A stretch of DNA of 64,000 nucleotides. It comes from DASUPK01 sp963695805 (GTDB taxonomy: Bacteria > Actinomycetota > Thermoleophilia > Solirubrobacterales > 70-9). The DNA lies in the NCBI GenBank assembly GCA_963695805.1, contig CAVOHV010000002.1, positions 375,584-439,583 of the forward strand. The letters run 5' to 3'. A program made the translations under genes and the position numbers. Positions 24,332 to 32,373 of this stretch are shown here, piece by piece. Every line of letters begins with the position of its first letter. Positions within the stretch are counted from its first letter, which is position 1. A model generated the notes under the pieces. That model was not told the DNA's origin. It was given only the letters and a program-made list of their open reading frames with translations, and did not search any database.

Positions 24332-25114
24332 CTACGGCTTGAGCTTCCGCCCGGTCGTGAACAGCCACTGGCTCCAAGCCAGCAGCGCCAGGCACATCGC
24401 CGCGACCACCGCGAAGGCGATCCAGGGGCTGACATCGGAGACGCCGAGGAAGCCGTAACGGATCGTCTCCACGACGTAGAAGAGCGGATTGACGTGGGAG
24501 AGCTGCTCCCAGGGGGAGCCGAGGCGCGAGACCGAGTAGAAGACGCCGCCGAGGAAGGTGAGGGGGAGGATGACGATGTTGTTGATGAAGCTCGTGTGGT
24601 CGAAGGTCTCGGCGTAGATGCCGACGATCGTGCCAAGGGCCCCGAAGCCGACGACCAGGAGGAGGACGGCGATCACGAGGAAAGCCGGCTGGTTGACCGG
24701 CGCGCCGGTGATCGGGATCGCAAGGGCCGCGAGCCCGACACCGATGATCAGTGCGCGGAAGGCGCCGCCGATCAGATAGCCGATGTTGACCTGCCAGTGG
24801 TAGATCGGCGCGGCGAGAACATCGTCGATGAAGCGGTCGTTCCGGCCCTGAAAGATCGTGCTCGCGTTGTTGGAGTAGGCGGCCTGCGCCATCGCCATCG
24901 CGACCAGGCCGGGGACGATGAACTCGTCGTAGTCGAAGCCCTGCACCTGCTTGATCCGGCCGCCGAGGGAGAGGCCGAAGACGACGATGAAGAGCAGGGA
25001 GGAGATGACCGGGGCGAGCGTGGTCTGAGTCCACAGGCGCAGGACGCGGTGGCACTCGCGGCGCGAGAGCCAGAGGAAGCCCTGCCAGGGGTTCGCCTCG
25101 ACGTGTTCGCTCAT
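24332..25114 (-). CDS. ABC-2 type (drug-resistance) transporter permease
   Basis: This protein of about 260 residues is read from the ATG at 25114 (MSEHVEANPWQGFLWLSRRE); frames further upstream belong to the neighbouring dehydratase. Six hydrophobic segments are seen, starting at about residue 30 (APVISSLLFIVVFGLSLGG). The sequence IVPGLVAMAMAQAAYSNNAS and the DRFIDDVLAAPIYHWQVNIG loop are typical of DrrB/NodJ-like ABC-2 permeases. It has no ATPase gene next to it. The closest candidate partner is the DrrA-like ATPase at 28565, same strand, 3.4 kb upstream. Confidence 0.85.
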   Translation of the reverse strand: MSEHVEANPWQGFLWLSRRECHRVLRLWTQTTLAPVISSLLFIVVFGLSLGGRIKQVQGFDYDEFIVPGLVAMAMAQAAYSNNASTIFQGRNDRFIDDVLAAPIYHWQVNIGYLIGGAFRALIIGVGLAALAIPITGAPVNQPAFLVIAVLLLVVGFGALGTIVGIYAETFDHTSFINNIVILPLTFLGGVFYSVSRLGSPWEQLSHVNPLFYVVETIRYGFLGVSDVSPWIAFAVVAAMCLALLAWSQWLFTTGRKLKP

Positions 25115-25145
25115 CGCAAACACAGTAGCCGTGGCCCCGCGTCCG

Positions 25146-26048
25146 CTACGTAGCCGCGCCGGTGAGGAGGACGGCGATCCGCTCCCCGGTGAGCGTCTCG
25201 GGGTGCCGAGCCAGGGCCGCGACCCCCGCGGCCCCGGCCGGCTCCACCAGCACGCCCAACGAATCAGCGACCAGCGCCATCGCGGCCCGGAGTTCATCGT
25301 CATCCACAAGCACCACGTCGTCGACGAGTTCCAGGACTCGCTCCAGCGACTCAGGCACCGGATCCGTGATCGCGAGTGTTCCGGCGATCGTCCCCTCGCC
25401 GGCGACCGAGACCGGCCGTCGGGCCGCGAAGCTCTGCGCCATGGCGGGGGCGCCGGTCGCGCACACGCCCACGACTCTGGTGTCCGGCCGGCGCGATTTC
25501 AGCCAGCGGGCGACGCCGGTGATCAGCGCTCCGTCGCCCAGCTGTATCGCGGCGGTGTCGATCGGATCCTTCGCAGCCAGCTCGACGCCGATCGTCCCGG
25601 CGCCCTCGGCAATGGCGGGTTCCAGCCCGTCGACCACCAGGTAGCGGCGCTCGCCGTCGGCGGCATATTCGCGGGCGGCCGATTCGGGGCGCTCGTCCAC
25701 CTCGACCTCGGCGCCGAGCGCCCGCATGCGGGCGACCTTCCCTTTCGGGGCGTCGGGCCCGACGAAGATCTGGACCGGCGCACCCCGGTCCCGGGCCGCG
25801 TACGCAAGCCCCTGCCCGAAGTTGCCCGCGGTCTCACAGACCCAGGTGAGGGAGGGATCGAGCTCCCGTGCCAGCAGTGAAGTGCCGCGCCCCTTGAAGC
25901 TGCCGATCGGGTTGAGGGTCTCGACCTTGACCACGACTTCACGCCCCAACTCCTCGGAGAGCCGCTCATTGACGAACTGAGGGGTGTCGAGGAACACCGG
26001 ATCGATCTCGGCGACGGCCGCCTCGATTCGCGTCAGGGAGAGATCCAT
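25146..26048 (-). CDS. threonine/serine dehydratase-like PLP enzyme
   Basis: This 300-residue type II PLP enzyme is read from the ATG at 26048 (MDLSLTRIEAAVAEIDPVFL). The lysine that would bind PLP lies in NPIGSFKGRGTSLLA. The phosphate-binding glycine-rich loop is replaced by the variant DGALITGVARWLKS, and the C-terminal LVEPAGAAGVAALARH is kept. Threonine dehydratases, serine racemases and related lyases share this pattern. The family's usual SGGNHA-type loop appears as ETAGNFGQGLAYAA, so the amino acid substrate is uncertain. The gene follows a VOC gene by 25 bases. Confidence 0.82.
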   Translation of the reverse strand: MDLSLTRIEAAVAEIDPVFLDTPQFVNERLSEELGREVVVKVETLNPIGSFKGRGTSLLARELDPSLTWVCETAGNFGQGLAYAARDRGAPVQIFVGPDAPKGKVARMRALGAEVEVDERPESAAREYAADGERRYLVVDGLEPAIAEGAGTIGVELAAKDPIDTAAIQLGDGALITGVARWLKSRRPDTRVVGVCATGAPAMAQSFAARRPVSVAGEGTIAGTLAITDPVPESLERVLELVDDVVLVDDDELRAAMALVADSLGVLVEPAGAAGVAALARHPETLTGERIAVLLTGAAT

Positions 26049-26073
26049 ATTTCGCTCGCGCCACCCCGCGACG

Positions 26074-26418
26074 TCAGGTCTGCCGGTGTGAGACCACGTT
26101 GACCATCGTGCCTCCCGGCTCGCGCAGCATGAACCGGCGGAGGCCCCAGTCCTCGTCGCGCAGCGGGTAGGCGATCTCGTAGCCCAGGTCGATGGCACGG
26201 GCGTGGACGGCGTCCACGTCATTGACCCCGACCGAGATTCCCGGTGCCGCCGGGTCGTCGTTCGAGATGATCGTTACCTGGGCCGCCGGATTGTCAGGTG
26301 AGGCGACGGTCACCCAGCCCAGATCCATTGTGGGCTCGAAGCCCAGCAGCCGTACGAAGAAATCCTGTGTTTCGTCTGGCCGCTCCGAGCGCAGGTTGGG
26401 CACTGCCCTCGAGATCAA
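26074..26418 (-). CDS. VOC-family (glyoxalase-like) protein
   Basis: This 114-residue VOC protein is complete: AVPNLRSERPDETQDFFVRL, LGFEPTMDLGWVTVASPDNP, AAQVTIISNDDPAAPGISVG, VNDVDAVHARAIDLGYEIAY and FMLREPGGTMVNVVSH. Its TTG start overlaps the TGA of a 32-codon upstream frame (TTGA), so it could be translated by coupling; GTG four codons on (GTG CCC AAC) is an alternative start. Such proteins are metal-dependent lyases, dioxygenases or drug-binding proteins, and none of these can be selected here. Confidence 0.8.
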   Translation of the reverse strand: MISRAVPNLRSERPDETQDFFVRLLGFEPTMDLGWVTVASPDNPAAQVTIISNDDPAAPGISVGVNDVDAVHARAIDLGYEIAYPLRDEDWGLRRFMLREPGGTMVNVVSHRQT

Positions 26419-26513
26419 CGGTCCTCCACTGCCTCGAACCCCAGTGCGGCGGTGTCGATCGCCTCGAACGGCTCCAGCAGCGACCTGACGACCTCCACGT
26501 TGCGCTCGGACAT
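26415..26513 (-). pseudogene. N-terminal fragment of a SnoaL-like protein
   Basis: A 32-residue frame reads MSERNVEVVRSLLEPFEAID and continues to AVEDR before the stop. The opening matches the first helix of SnoaL/NTF2-like proteins (compare the typical opening MSxxNVExVRxxxExF). The rest of the domain is absent because the VOC gene begins at its stop codon. It looks like the remnant of a gene truncated by a deletion, now serving at most as a leader peptide for the VOC gene. Confidence 0.45.
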
Positions 26514-26524
26514 AGGATCGGATT

Positions 26525-26926
26525 GTGACTCGCGAGGACGTCGACCGCTGGCTCGCCGACTACGTCGAGGCGTGGAAGACCTACGACCCCGACCAGATCG
26601 CGGCGCTCTTCACCGAGGACATCGCCTATCGCTACCACCCCCACGACGACCCGATTGAGGGCCGCGACGACGTGATCAAGGCGTGGCGGGCCGAGGGTGA
26701 CCACCCGGAGGCCGGCACACGCGACGAGCCCGGCACCTACGAGGCCGAGTACCGCTGCCTCGCCGTCGACGATGACGTAGCGGTCGCCACGGGGGAGAGC
26801 TCCTACAAGGAGTCGGCGGACGGCCCGGTCGTCCGGGTCTACGACAACTGCTTCGTGATGCGGTTCGCCCCCGACGGCCGCTGCCGCGAATTCACCGAGT
26901 GGTTCATGCAGAGGAAGAGCCCGTAG
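26525..26926 (+). CDS. SnoaL-like (NTF2-fold) protein
   Basis: This 133-residue protein starts at GTG 26525 (MTREDVDRWLADYVEAWKTY). It contains DPDQIAALFTEDIAYRYHPH, GRDDVIKAWRAEGDHPEAGT, YKESADGPVVRVYDNCFVMR and FTEWFMQRK at the end. This is the SnoaL/NTF2 fold of small polyketide cyclases, isomerases and ligand-binding proteins; the aspartate and histidines of the first strand-turn (FTEDIAYRYHP) are typical. Its start faces the SnoaL-like fragment at 26513, separated by 11 bases. No pathway is evident. Confidence 0.8.
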   Translation: MTREDVDRWLADYVEAWKTYDPDQIAALFTEDIAYRYHPHDDPIEGRDDVIKAWRAEGDHPEAGTRDEPGTYEAEYRCLAVDDDVAVATGESSYKESADGPVVRVYDNCFVMRFAPDGRCREFTEWFMQRKSP

Positions 26927-26969
26927 GGGCGACCGATCCCAACGCTCTCGGCCGCCCGACGGGTTGCAT

Positions 26970-27224
26970 CTACATCCGCCGGCCGTCGACCGCGATGTAG
27001 TTGGCGGCGCTCCCGTTCGGATTGACGAGGATCACCGGCGACAAACAGGTCGAGGGGACGTCGAACGACTCGTCCCTGATCCCCGCGTCACCATCACGGC
27101 TGATCGGCACCTGCCCGGTCGTCTCCGCGGCCATCGTGTCCAAGTCGGCGCCGCAGTAGAGACAGGCGCTGATCGTGTTGACCGGCCCCGGGGTGCCGTT
27201 CCCAGGGGCGACGCCGTGGAACAT
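26970..27224 (-). CDS. small protein of unknown function, possibly truncated at the N-terminus
   Basis: This 84-residue frame reads MFHGVAPGNGTPGPVNTISA and onward, with a C-L-Y-C pair, a later cysteine in FDVPSTCLSPVILVNPNG and the end YIAVDGRRM. It looks like the C-terminal half of a secreted protein, but no signal peptide is in frame; a TTG five codons upstream (27239) is another possible start. The frame stays open further upstream, though without protein-like sequence. It may be a real short protein or the remnant of a longer exported one. No function is proposed. Confidence 0.35.
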   Translation of the reverse strand: MFHGVAPGNGTPGPVNTISACLYCGADLDTMAAETTGQVPISRDGDAGIRDESFDVPSTCLSPVILVNPNGSAANYIAVDGRRM

Positions 27225-27344
27225 CGGGTCGGTGGTCAATGAATTCGCTTCTGTAGTTGCTGGCCTACTCCCCAAAGGAGCTACGGGCGAGGGCACGGAT
27301 AGGTTTGCTCGTAGAGTTCGGACGCTCTCACCTGGGGCCTGAAC

Positions 27345-27770
27345 GTGCGAATCGTCCTCAACATCATCTGGCTTGTCTTCGCCGGCCTGTGGGCCACGAT
27401 TCTCTGGTGCCTCGCCGGGATCGTGATGTGCGTACTGATCATCACGATCCCCTTCGGAATCCAGGCCTTCAAGATCGCGAGCTTCACCATCTGGCCCTTC
27501 GGCCGCACCCTCGTGAAGCGGCCCGAGGCGGGAGCCGCCTCGGCGATCGGGAACGTGATCTGGTTCGTGCTCGCAGGCTGGTGGCTGGCGATCGCGCACC
27601 TGATGACGTCGGTCCTCCTCGCGATCACGATCATCGGCATCCCGCTCGCCCTGGCAAACCTGAAGCTTGTGATGGTGTCATTGCTGCCCTTCGGGCGAGA
27701 AGTAGTGCCCATCAGCGAGGCAAGAGCTGACGCCCGCGAGGGGCAGAACATCGACTTCGGTTCGCTCTAG
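27345..27770 (+). CDS. yccF: YccF-domain membrane protein
   Basis: This 141-residue protein starts at GTG 27345. It has two YccF (DUF307) domains in tandem: LNIIWLVFAGLWATILWCLA, then ITIPFGIQAFKIASFTIWPF, and again IGNVIWFVLAGWWLAIAHLM, then ITIIGIPLALANLKLVMVSL. Four membrane segments result. The repeated PFGxxxxK / PFGR motifs face the cytoplasm. YccF is widespread, and its role as an inner-membrane protein is not established. It stands alone, followed by an LLM oxidoreductase gene. Confidence 0.85.
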   Translation: MRIVLNIIWLVFAGLWATILWCLAGIVMCVLIITIPFGIQAFKIASFTIWPFGRTLVKRPEAGAASAIGNVIWFVLAGWWLAIAHLMTSVLLAITIIGIPLALANLKLVMVSLLPFGREVVPISEARADAREGQNIDFGSL

Positions 27771-27856
27771 CTCTCCGTTTCGGAGAAGGCGGTTAGGCCG
27801 GGGACTCCTCGACCTCGCGCCGACCGCCGGTTCCGCCGCGTGGATAGTGTGACCCG

Positions 27857-28621
27857 GTGAGCGCGAAGCGTGGGATCTTCCTCCCGCCGTTCGACGAGCT
27901 GGTCGACCCCAGAACCCTGGTGGAGCTCGCGCAGGCCGCGGAGGAGCGGGGCTGGGACGGATTCTTCCTCTGGGACCACATCGCATACCGAGCGCCCGTG
28001 CGAGCAATCGCCGACCCCTCGGTTGCGCTGGGGGCGATCGCCAACGCGACGGAGAATCTGCGGCTTGGGCCGATGGTCACCCCGCTTTCGCGGCGGCGTG
28101 TGCAGAAAGTGGCCCGGGAGACGGTGACGCTGGACCGCCTCAGCGACGGGCGCCTGACGTTCGGAGTCGGGCTCGGCGGCGCGGAGGACATCGAGCTGGA
28201 GCCGTTCGGGGAGGAGGTCGACGCACGCAAGCGGGCGCAGATCCTCGACGAAGGCCTGGTGAGGCTGACCGCGTTTTGGGCCGGCGAGTTTGAGCCCCGT
28301 CCCGTCCAGGAGCCGCGCATCCCCGTCTGGGTGGCGGGTCGCTGGCCGAACCGGCGACCCGTGAAGCGCGCAGCCTGCTGGGATGGCCTATTCGTGATCG
28401 ATCTTGCCGGGCAACCGGACGCGCTCGAGGAGCTCGCGAATGAGGTTCGCGACCTGCGCGCCGGAAATGACGATCCCTTCGATCTCGTCGTGGAGATCCC
28501 CCCCGGCGACGACGCCGCTCCATGGGAGGCCGCGGGCGCGACCTGGATCCTCACCGACTTCGATTCACTTCAGCCCCGGCTCGCTGACGTGCGCGACGCG
28601 ATCGACGCCGGCCCGAGCTGA
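27857..28621 (+). CDS. LLM-class flavin/F420-dependent oxidoreductase
   Basis: This 254-residue protein starts at GTG 27857 (MSAKRGIFLPPFDELVDPRT). It shows the bacterial luciferase-like barrel: GWDGFFLWDHIAYRAPVRAI, ATENLRLGPMVTPLSRRRVQ, KVARETVTLDRLSDGRLTFG and VGLGGAEDIELEPFGE. The sequence WDHIAYR near strand 2 fits the F420-binding group. It is shorter than most LLM proteins (about 290-330 residues). Its last 57 bases overlap the 3' end of the convergent ABC ATPase gene, so the two C-termini are coded on opposite strands of the same DNA. Confidence 0.82.
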   Translation: MSAKRGIFLPPFDELVDPRTLVELAQAAEERGWDGFFLWDHIAYRAPVRAIADPSVALGAIANATENLRLGPMVTPLSRRRVQKVARETVTLDRLSDGRLTFGVGLGGAEDIELEPFGEEVDARKRAQILDEGLVRLTAFWAGEFEPRPVQEPRIPVWVAGRWPNRRPVKRAACWDGLFVIDLAGQPDALEELANEVRDLRAGNDDPFDLVVEIPPGDDAAPWEAAGATWILTDFDSLQPRLADVRDAIDAGPS

Positions 28622-29338
28622 GGCGACGGTCTTCATGTAGACGTCCTCTAGGGTGGCGGCGTCGAAGGTCTCCTTGAGCCCGGCAGCGGTGTCGCGGGCC
28701 ATGATCCGCCCGTCTCCGATCAGAGCGATCTCCTCGCAGAGTGCCTCGGCCTCCTCGAGGTAGTGGGTGGTGAGCAGGATCGTCGTCCCGCGTTCGTGCA
28801 GGCGGCGGATATAGCGCCAGAGCTCGTGGCGGAGCTCGAGGTCGACGCCCGCGGTCGGTTCGTCGAGGATCACGAGGCGCGGCTCGTGCAGGAGCGCGCG
28901 GGCGAGCAGCAGGCGGCGGCGCATCCCGCCGGAGAGCTTGGGCGCGCGCACGTCGCGCTTGGCGCGCAGGTCGAAGACGTCGATCATCTCCTCGGCGCGC
29001 TCGGAGGCCGCCTCGCCGCTCATTCCGTAGTAGCCGCCGTGGTAGACGAGGGTCTCGAAGACGGTCAGGAAGCGGTCTAGGTTGGGTTCCTGCTCGGCGA
29101 TCCCGATCAGCCGGCGCGCCTCCATCGAATCGCCGGGATGGCCGAACACCGTGATCTCGCCGTCGGTAAGCCGCAGCAGGTTGCAGACCGCGCTGATCAG
29201 CGTGGTCTTGCCGGCCCCGTTCGGTCCGAGCAGGCCGAAGAAGCTGCCGGCCGGCACCTCGAGGTCGAGGGCGTCGAGGGCGAGGGTGCCGTCGTCGTAG
29301 CGCTTGGTCAGTTGGCGCAACTGGAGGGCAGGTGTCAC
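28565..29338 (-). CDS. DrrA-like ABC transporter ATP-binding protein
   Basis: This 257-residue ATPase shows Walker A GPNGAGKTT (about residues 40-48), signature LSGGMRRRLLLARAL, Walker B RLVILDEPTAGVDLE and switch LLTTHYLEEAE. The C-terminal helix ATLEDVYMKTV is typical of daunorubicin-resistance-like ATPases that work with ABC-2 permeases. No permease gene is adjacent; the orphan permease at 24332 on the same strand is the best candidate. Its 3' end overlaps the LLM gene by 57 bases. Confidence 0.88.
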   Translation of the reverse strand: MTPALQLRQLTKRYDDGTLALDALDLEVPAGSFFGLLGPNGAGKTTLISAVCNLLRLTDGEITVFGHPGDSMEARRLIGIAEQEPNLDRFLTVFETLVYHGGYYGMSGEAASERAEEMIDVFDLRAKRDVRAPKLSGGMRRRLLLARALLHEPRLVILDEPTAGVDLELRHELWRYIRRLHERGTTILLTTHYLEEAEALCEEIALIGDGRIMARDTAAGLKETFDAATLEDVYMKTVASARAGVDRVAHVSEPGLK

Positions 29339-29383
29339 CCCTCCATGATTGCGATTCGCCGGAGCGGGCCCCTCGGAGGCGCC

Positions 29384-29692
29384 TCAGCTCGCCTGGTTCG
29401 GCTGGATGACCTCCAGCAGCGACACCTCGTAGCGCTCCACCGACGCGGTCTCACCGGGCCCGGTGACCTCCTCGCGCACACGGGTCGCCTCGTCCTCGCT
29501 CGCCTGCATCGCATCGTCGTCCTCCCAGATGGAGATCACGACGATGGTTCCGTTCTCCCGGTCGGTGAGGAAGACGACGCCCTTCATCTCATCGGTCTGC
29601 CCCGGCTCCGTCGGCAGCACCCGCCTCTTCGTCCGCAGGTTCTCGTCGATGTTCTCCGGTGCGACCTCGTAGCGGGTTACGCGGGCGTGCAT
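29384..29692 (-). CDS. small ABM-like (dimeric alpha-beta barrel) protein
   Basis: This 102-residue protein reads MHARVTRYEVAPENIDENLR, then MKGVVFLTDRENGTIVVISI, WEDDDAMQASEDEATRVREE and VERYEVSLLEVIQP. The pattern of a strand, helix, two strands, helix and a final strand matches the ferredoxin-like dimeric barrel of antibiotic-biosynthesis monooxygenase or heme-degrading proteins, without the diagnostic catalytic residues. It is encoded 45 bases upstream of the ABC ATPase gene on the same strand. Function is unknown. Confidence 0.65.
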   Translation of the reverse strand: MHARVTRYEVAPENIDENLRTKRRVLPTEPGQTDEMKGVVFLTDRENGTIVVISIWEDDDAMQASEDEATRVREEVTGPGETASVERYEVSLLEVIQPNQAS

Positions 29693-29767
29693 TCAGACCT
29701 CCTGTCGGCTCGGACTCTCGCCAGTCTTACACGGTCTGAGCGTCGGTTCGGCGCATAGGGTCCGGCC

Positions 29768-30602
29768 ATGGCCGTGATCCTCTCCTTCGGCTCCGCCGCG
29801 GTTTTCGCGCTGGGGATCGTGCTGCAGCAGCGGGTCGTGATGGACGCGCTGGAGGCGAAGGAGGCGAGCGCCGGACTGCTCTTCCGGCTGATCCAGCACC
29901 CGGTCTGGCTGGGTGGAATCGCCGCGTACGGAATCGCTTTCGGCATGCAGGCGGCCGCGCTCGGCGACGGTCGGCTGGTCGTGGTGCAGCCGATCCTCGC
30001 GACGACGATCGTGTTCGCGCTGCCGCTCGGCGTCTGGCTCTCGGCGCAGCGAGTCACGAGGCGAGACGTCACCGCCGCCTTCGTGGTCACCGCAGGCCTC
30101 GCCCTCTTCCTGGTGTTGGCGGATCCCTCCGGCGGGCGCGAGGACGCGCCGCTTGGCGAGTGGGTCGTCGCCGGGGCGGTGGTGATCGGCGTCGCCGCCG
30201 GGCTGACCGTCGCGGGGCTTGCCCGCGCGGGGCGCTCCGGGCAGCTTTCCTCGGGACGGCATCCGGCCTGCTCTTCGGCCTGGTCTCGGGCCTGACCAAG
30301 GGCGCCGTCGAGGTCCTCCAGAACGACGGAGTCGGCGTGCTCGCCAACTGGCACCTCCATGCCCTGATGGGTCGTCGGGTTCGCAAGGATGACCATCACC
30401 CAGCTCTCCCTGGGGACCGGGATCCTGCCGCCGGCGGTCGCCACCAGCTCGATCTTCAAACGCGGCGGTGAGCGTGGTCCTCGGCCTCACCCTGTTCGAG
30501 GAGCAGGTCCATCACTCGACCGCCGGCCGGATCGGATCCGTGCTCGCCTTGCTCGCGATGTTCGCCGGGATCGCCGCGCTCGCGCTGAGCAAGCGCGAAT
30601 AG
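29768..30602 (+). pseudogene. EamA/DMT-family transporter broken by three indels
   Basis: The protein is a ten-helix drug/metabolite-type transporter, split over frames. The first part (29768 to about 30240) reads MAVILSFGSAAVFALGIVLQ through VVVQPILATTIVFALPLGVW. A one-base deletion near 30240 moves to the next part (LGTASGLLFGLVSGLTKGAV). A one-base insertion near 30370 leads to MTITQLSLGTGILPPAVATS, and an extra A in the AAA run near 30460 leads to AVSVVLGLTLFEEQVHHSTA and the end ALALSKRE. With these repaired the gene is full-length, so it is recently decayed or mis-sequenced. Confidence 0.8.
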
Positions 30603-30670
30603 GGTGGCAATCGCCGTTCTTGCGATGCTTGCTTTGTGCGCCTCTTTAAACGCCGCGATCTGACCGGTTC

Positions 30671-32092
30671 ATGAGCCAGAACGGGCGCCAACGCGTGGTG
30701 GTGATCGGTGGGGGCTTCGGCGGCCTGCAGGCCGTCGCACACCTGCGCCGCGCACCGGTCGAGGTCACGCTGATCGACCGGCGGAATTTCCACCTCTTCC
30801 AGCCGCTCACCTACCAGGTGGCGACGGGAGCGCTCTCGGCGGAGGAGGTCGCGTACCCGCTGCGGGCGATCTTCAAGCGCAGCCGGAACGTCCGGGTGCT
30901 GCTGGGGGAGGTAGACGGCTTCGACCTCGAGGGCCGCACCGTGCACGTCGAGCCCAAGGCCGGTGAGACCGAGCCGTTCACGGTCCCGTACGACACGCTG
31001 ATCGTGGCCGGCGGCTCCCACTACTCCTACTTCGGCCACGACGAGTGGAAGGAGGTCGCGCCGGAGGTCAAGTCGCTCGAGAGCGCCCTGTCGGTGCGGG
31101 CGCACATCCTGAGCGCTTTCGAGGCTGCCGAGCTCGAGCCGGACGAGGAACGGCGACGGGCCTGGCTCACCTTCGTCGTGGTGGGCGCCGGCCCGACCGG
31201 AGTCGAGATGGCCGGTCAGATCGGGGAGCTCGCCCGCGACACGCTGCGGCGTGATTACCGCTCGATCGATCCCACGGAGGCCAGCGTCCTCCTCGTCGAA
31301 ATCGCGGACCGTGTCCTCACCAGCTTCCCGCCGTCTCTCTCGGAGAGGGCCGCCCGCGCGCTCGAGCACCTCGGTGTTACGCCCGTGCTCAACCACAGGG
31401 TGGTGGAGATGGACGAGCACAGTGTCACCATCGAGGCCGAGCACCACGGCCGGGAACGCGTCCCTGCCCGCACCGTGATCTGGGCCGCCGGGGTGACCGC
31501 CTCCTCGCTGGCGAGACGCCTCGCGGAGCGGACGGGAGCCGACATCGACAGGGCGGGCCGCGTGTCCGTGGCCCCCGACCTGACCCTGCCCGGCCACCCC
31601 GAGGTGTTCGCGCTCGGCGACATGGTTCGGGTGCTCGACGAGCATGGTGAGCCGCAGCCGCTGATGGGCGTCGCGCCGGTTGCCATGCAGGAGGGTCGCT
31701 ACGCAGCCAGGGTGGTCAAGGCTCGGCTGCGTGACCGGGAGTACAAGCCGTTCCACTACCGCGACAAGGGCAACCTCGCGACCATCGGCCGGGCTCGCGC
31801 GGTGGCAGACCTCCACGTGGTGAAGCTGAGCGGGTTCCCGGCCTGGGTCACCTGGCTGGTAGTGCACATCTTCTACCTGATCGGATTCCAGAACCGGATC
31901 CTCGTGATGACCCGCTGGGCGTTCAGCTTCCTCACCCGCGGGCGAGGCGGTCGCGTGATCGAGGAGTTCGGGCAGGACCGGGTAGGGTCGCCCGCATGGG
32001 AGCCGACCGGAAGGAGCTCGCCCGAGAGCTCTACGAGGCCTTCTCCGCCGGAGACCGCGACTTCTTCGAGAGGCACCTCGCATCCGAGCTGA
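30671..32092 (+). CDS. ndh: type II NADH dehydrogenase (NDH-2-like)
   Basis: This protein of about 473 residues starts at ATG 30671. It has an N-terminal FAD-binding Rossmann motif (VVVIGGGFGGLQAVAHLRRA), the RNFHLFQPLTYQVATGALS segment typical of NDH-2, and a second nucleotide motif for NADH (FVVVGAGPTGVEMAGQIGEL). The conserved FALGDMVRVLDE and PVAMQEGRYAARVV follow near the quinone site, with a C-terminal membrane-associating region (LVVHIFYLIGFQNRILVMTR). It should feed electrons from NADH to quinone without pumping protons. The last 33 codons run past the conserved domain and overlap the start of the next gene. Confidence 0.9.
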   Translation: MSQNGRQRVVVIGGGFGGLQAVAHLRRAPVEVTLIDRRNFHLFQPLTYQVATGALSAEEVAYPLRAIFKRSRNVRVLLGEVDGFDLEGRTVHVEPKAGETEPFTVPYDTLIVAGGSHYSYFGHDEWKEVAPEVKSLESALSVRAHILSAFEAAELEPDEERRRAWLTFVVVGAGPTGVEMAGQIGELARDTLRRDYRSIDPTEASVLLVEIADRVLTSFPPSLSERAARALEHLGVTPVLNHRVVEMDEHSVTIEAEHHGRERVPARTVIWAAGVTASSLARRLAERTGADIDRAGRVSVAPDLTLPGHPEVFALGDMVRVLDEHGEPQPLMGVAPVAMQEGRYAARVVKARLRDREYKPFHYRDKGNLATIGRARAVADLHVVKLSGFPAWVTWLVVHIFYLIGFQNRILVMTRWAFSFLTRGRGGRVIEEFGQDRVGSPAWEPTGRSSPESSTRPSPPETATSSRGTSHPS

Positions 32093-32331
32093 CCTTCTCG
32101 AGCCCGACGGACCCCAAGCTCGATCGCGCCGGCTTCTTCGAGCGCTGCTGGCCCGGGGCGGGGCAGAGCCAGGGCATCGACATCATCCGACTGATCGAGT
32201 CGGGGGACGAGGTGGTCGTCACCTACGAGCTGAAGCGCCCGGACGCCAGCGGTGGCCGCAACACCGAGGTCCTCACCTTCGACGGCGACCGGGTGAAGCA
32301 GATCGAGGTCTACTTCGGTTGGGACCTCTAG
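31996..32331 (+). CDS. SnoaL-like (NTF2-fold) protein
   Basis: This 111-residue protein starts at ATG 31996, inside the 3' end of the NADH dehydrogenase gene (97-base overlap in another frame). It reads MGADRKELARELYEAFSAGD, RDFFERHLASELTFSSPTDP, DRAGFFERCWPGAGQSQGID, IIRLIESGDEVVVTYELKRP and TEVLTFDGDRVKQIEVYFGW. These are typical of SnoaL_2 proteins; no catalytic assignment is possible. The long overlap suggests that the dehydrogenase tail was extended by loss of an earlier stop. Confidence 0.8.
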   Translation: MGADRKELARELYEAFSAGDRDFFERHLASELTFSSPTDPKLDRAGFFERCWPGAGQSQGIDIIRLIESGDEVVVTYELKRPDASGGRNTEVLTFDGDRVKQIEVYFGWDL

Positions 32332-32373
32332 GGCCGGGCGGCTAACTTTTCGCCTGTGGGAGGAAGAGAGACC

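Noticed and set aside
30512..32083. Minus-strand frame of 523 codons opposite the NADH dehydrogenase
   Set aside because: The plus-strand frame has both nucleotide-binding motifs of NDH-2; the antisense frame shows none.
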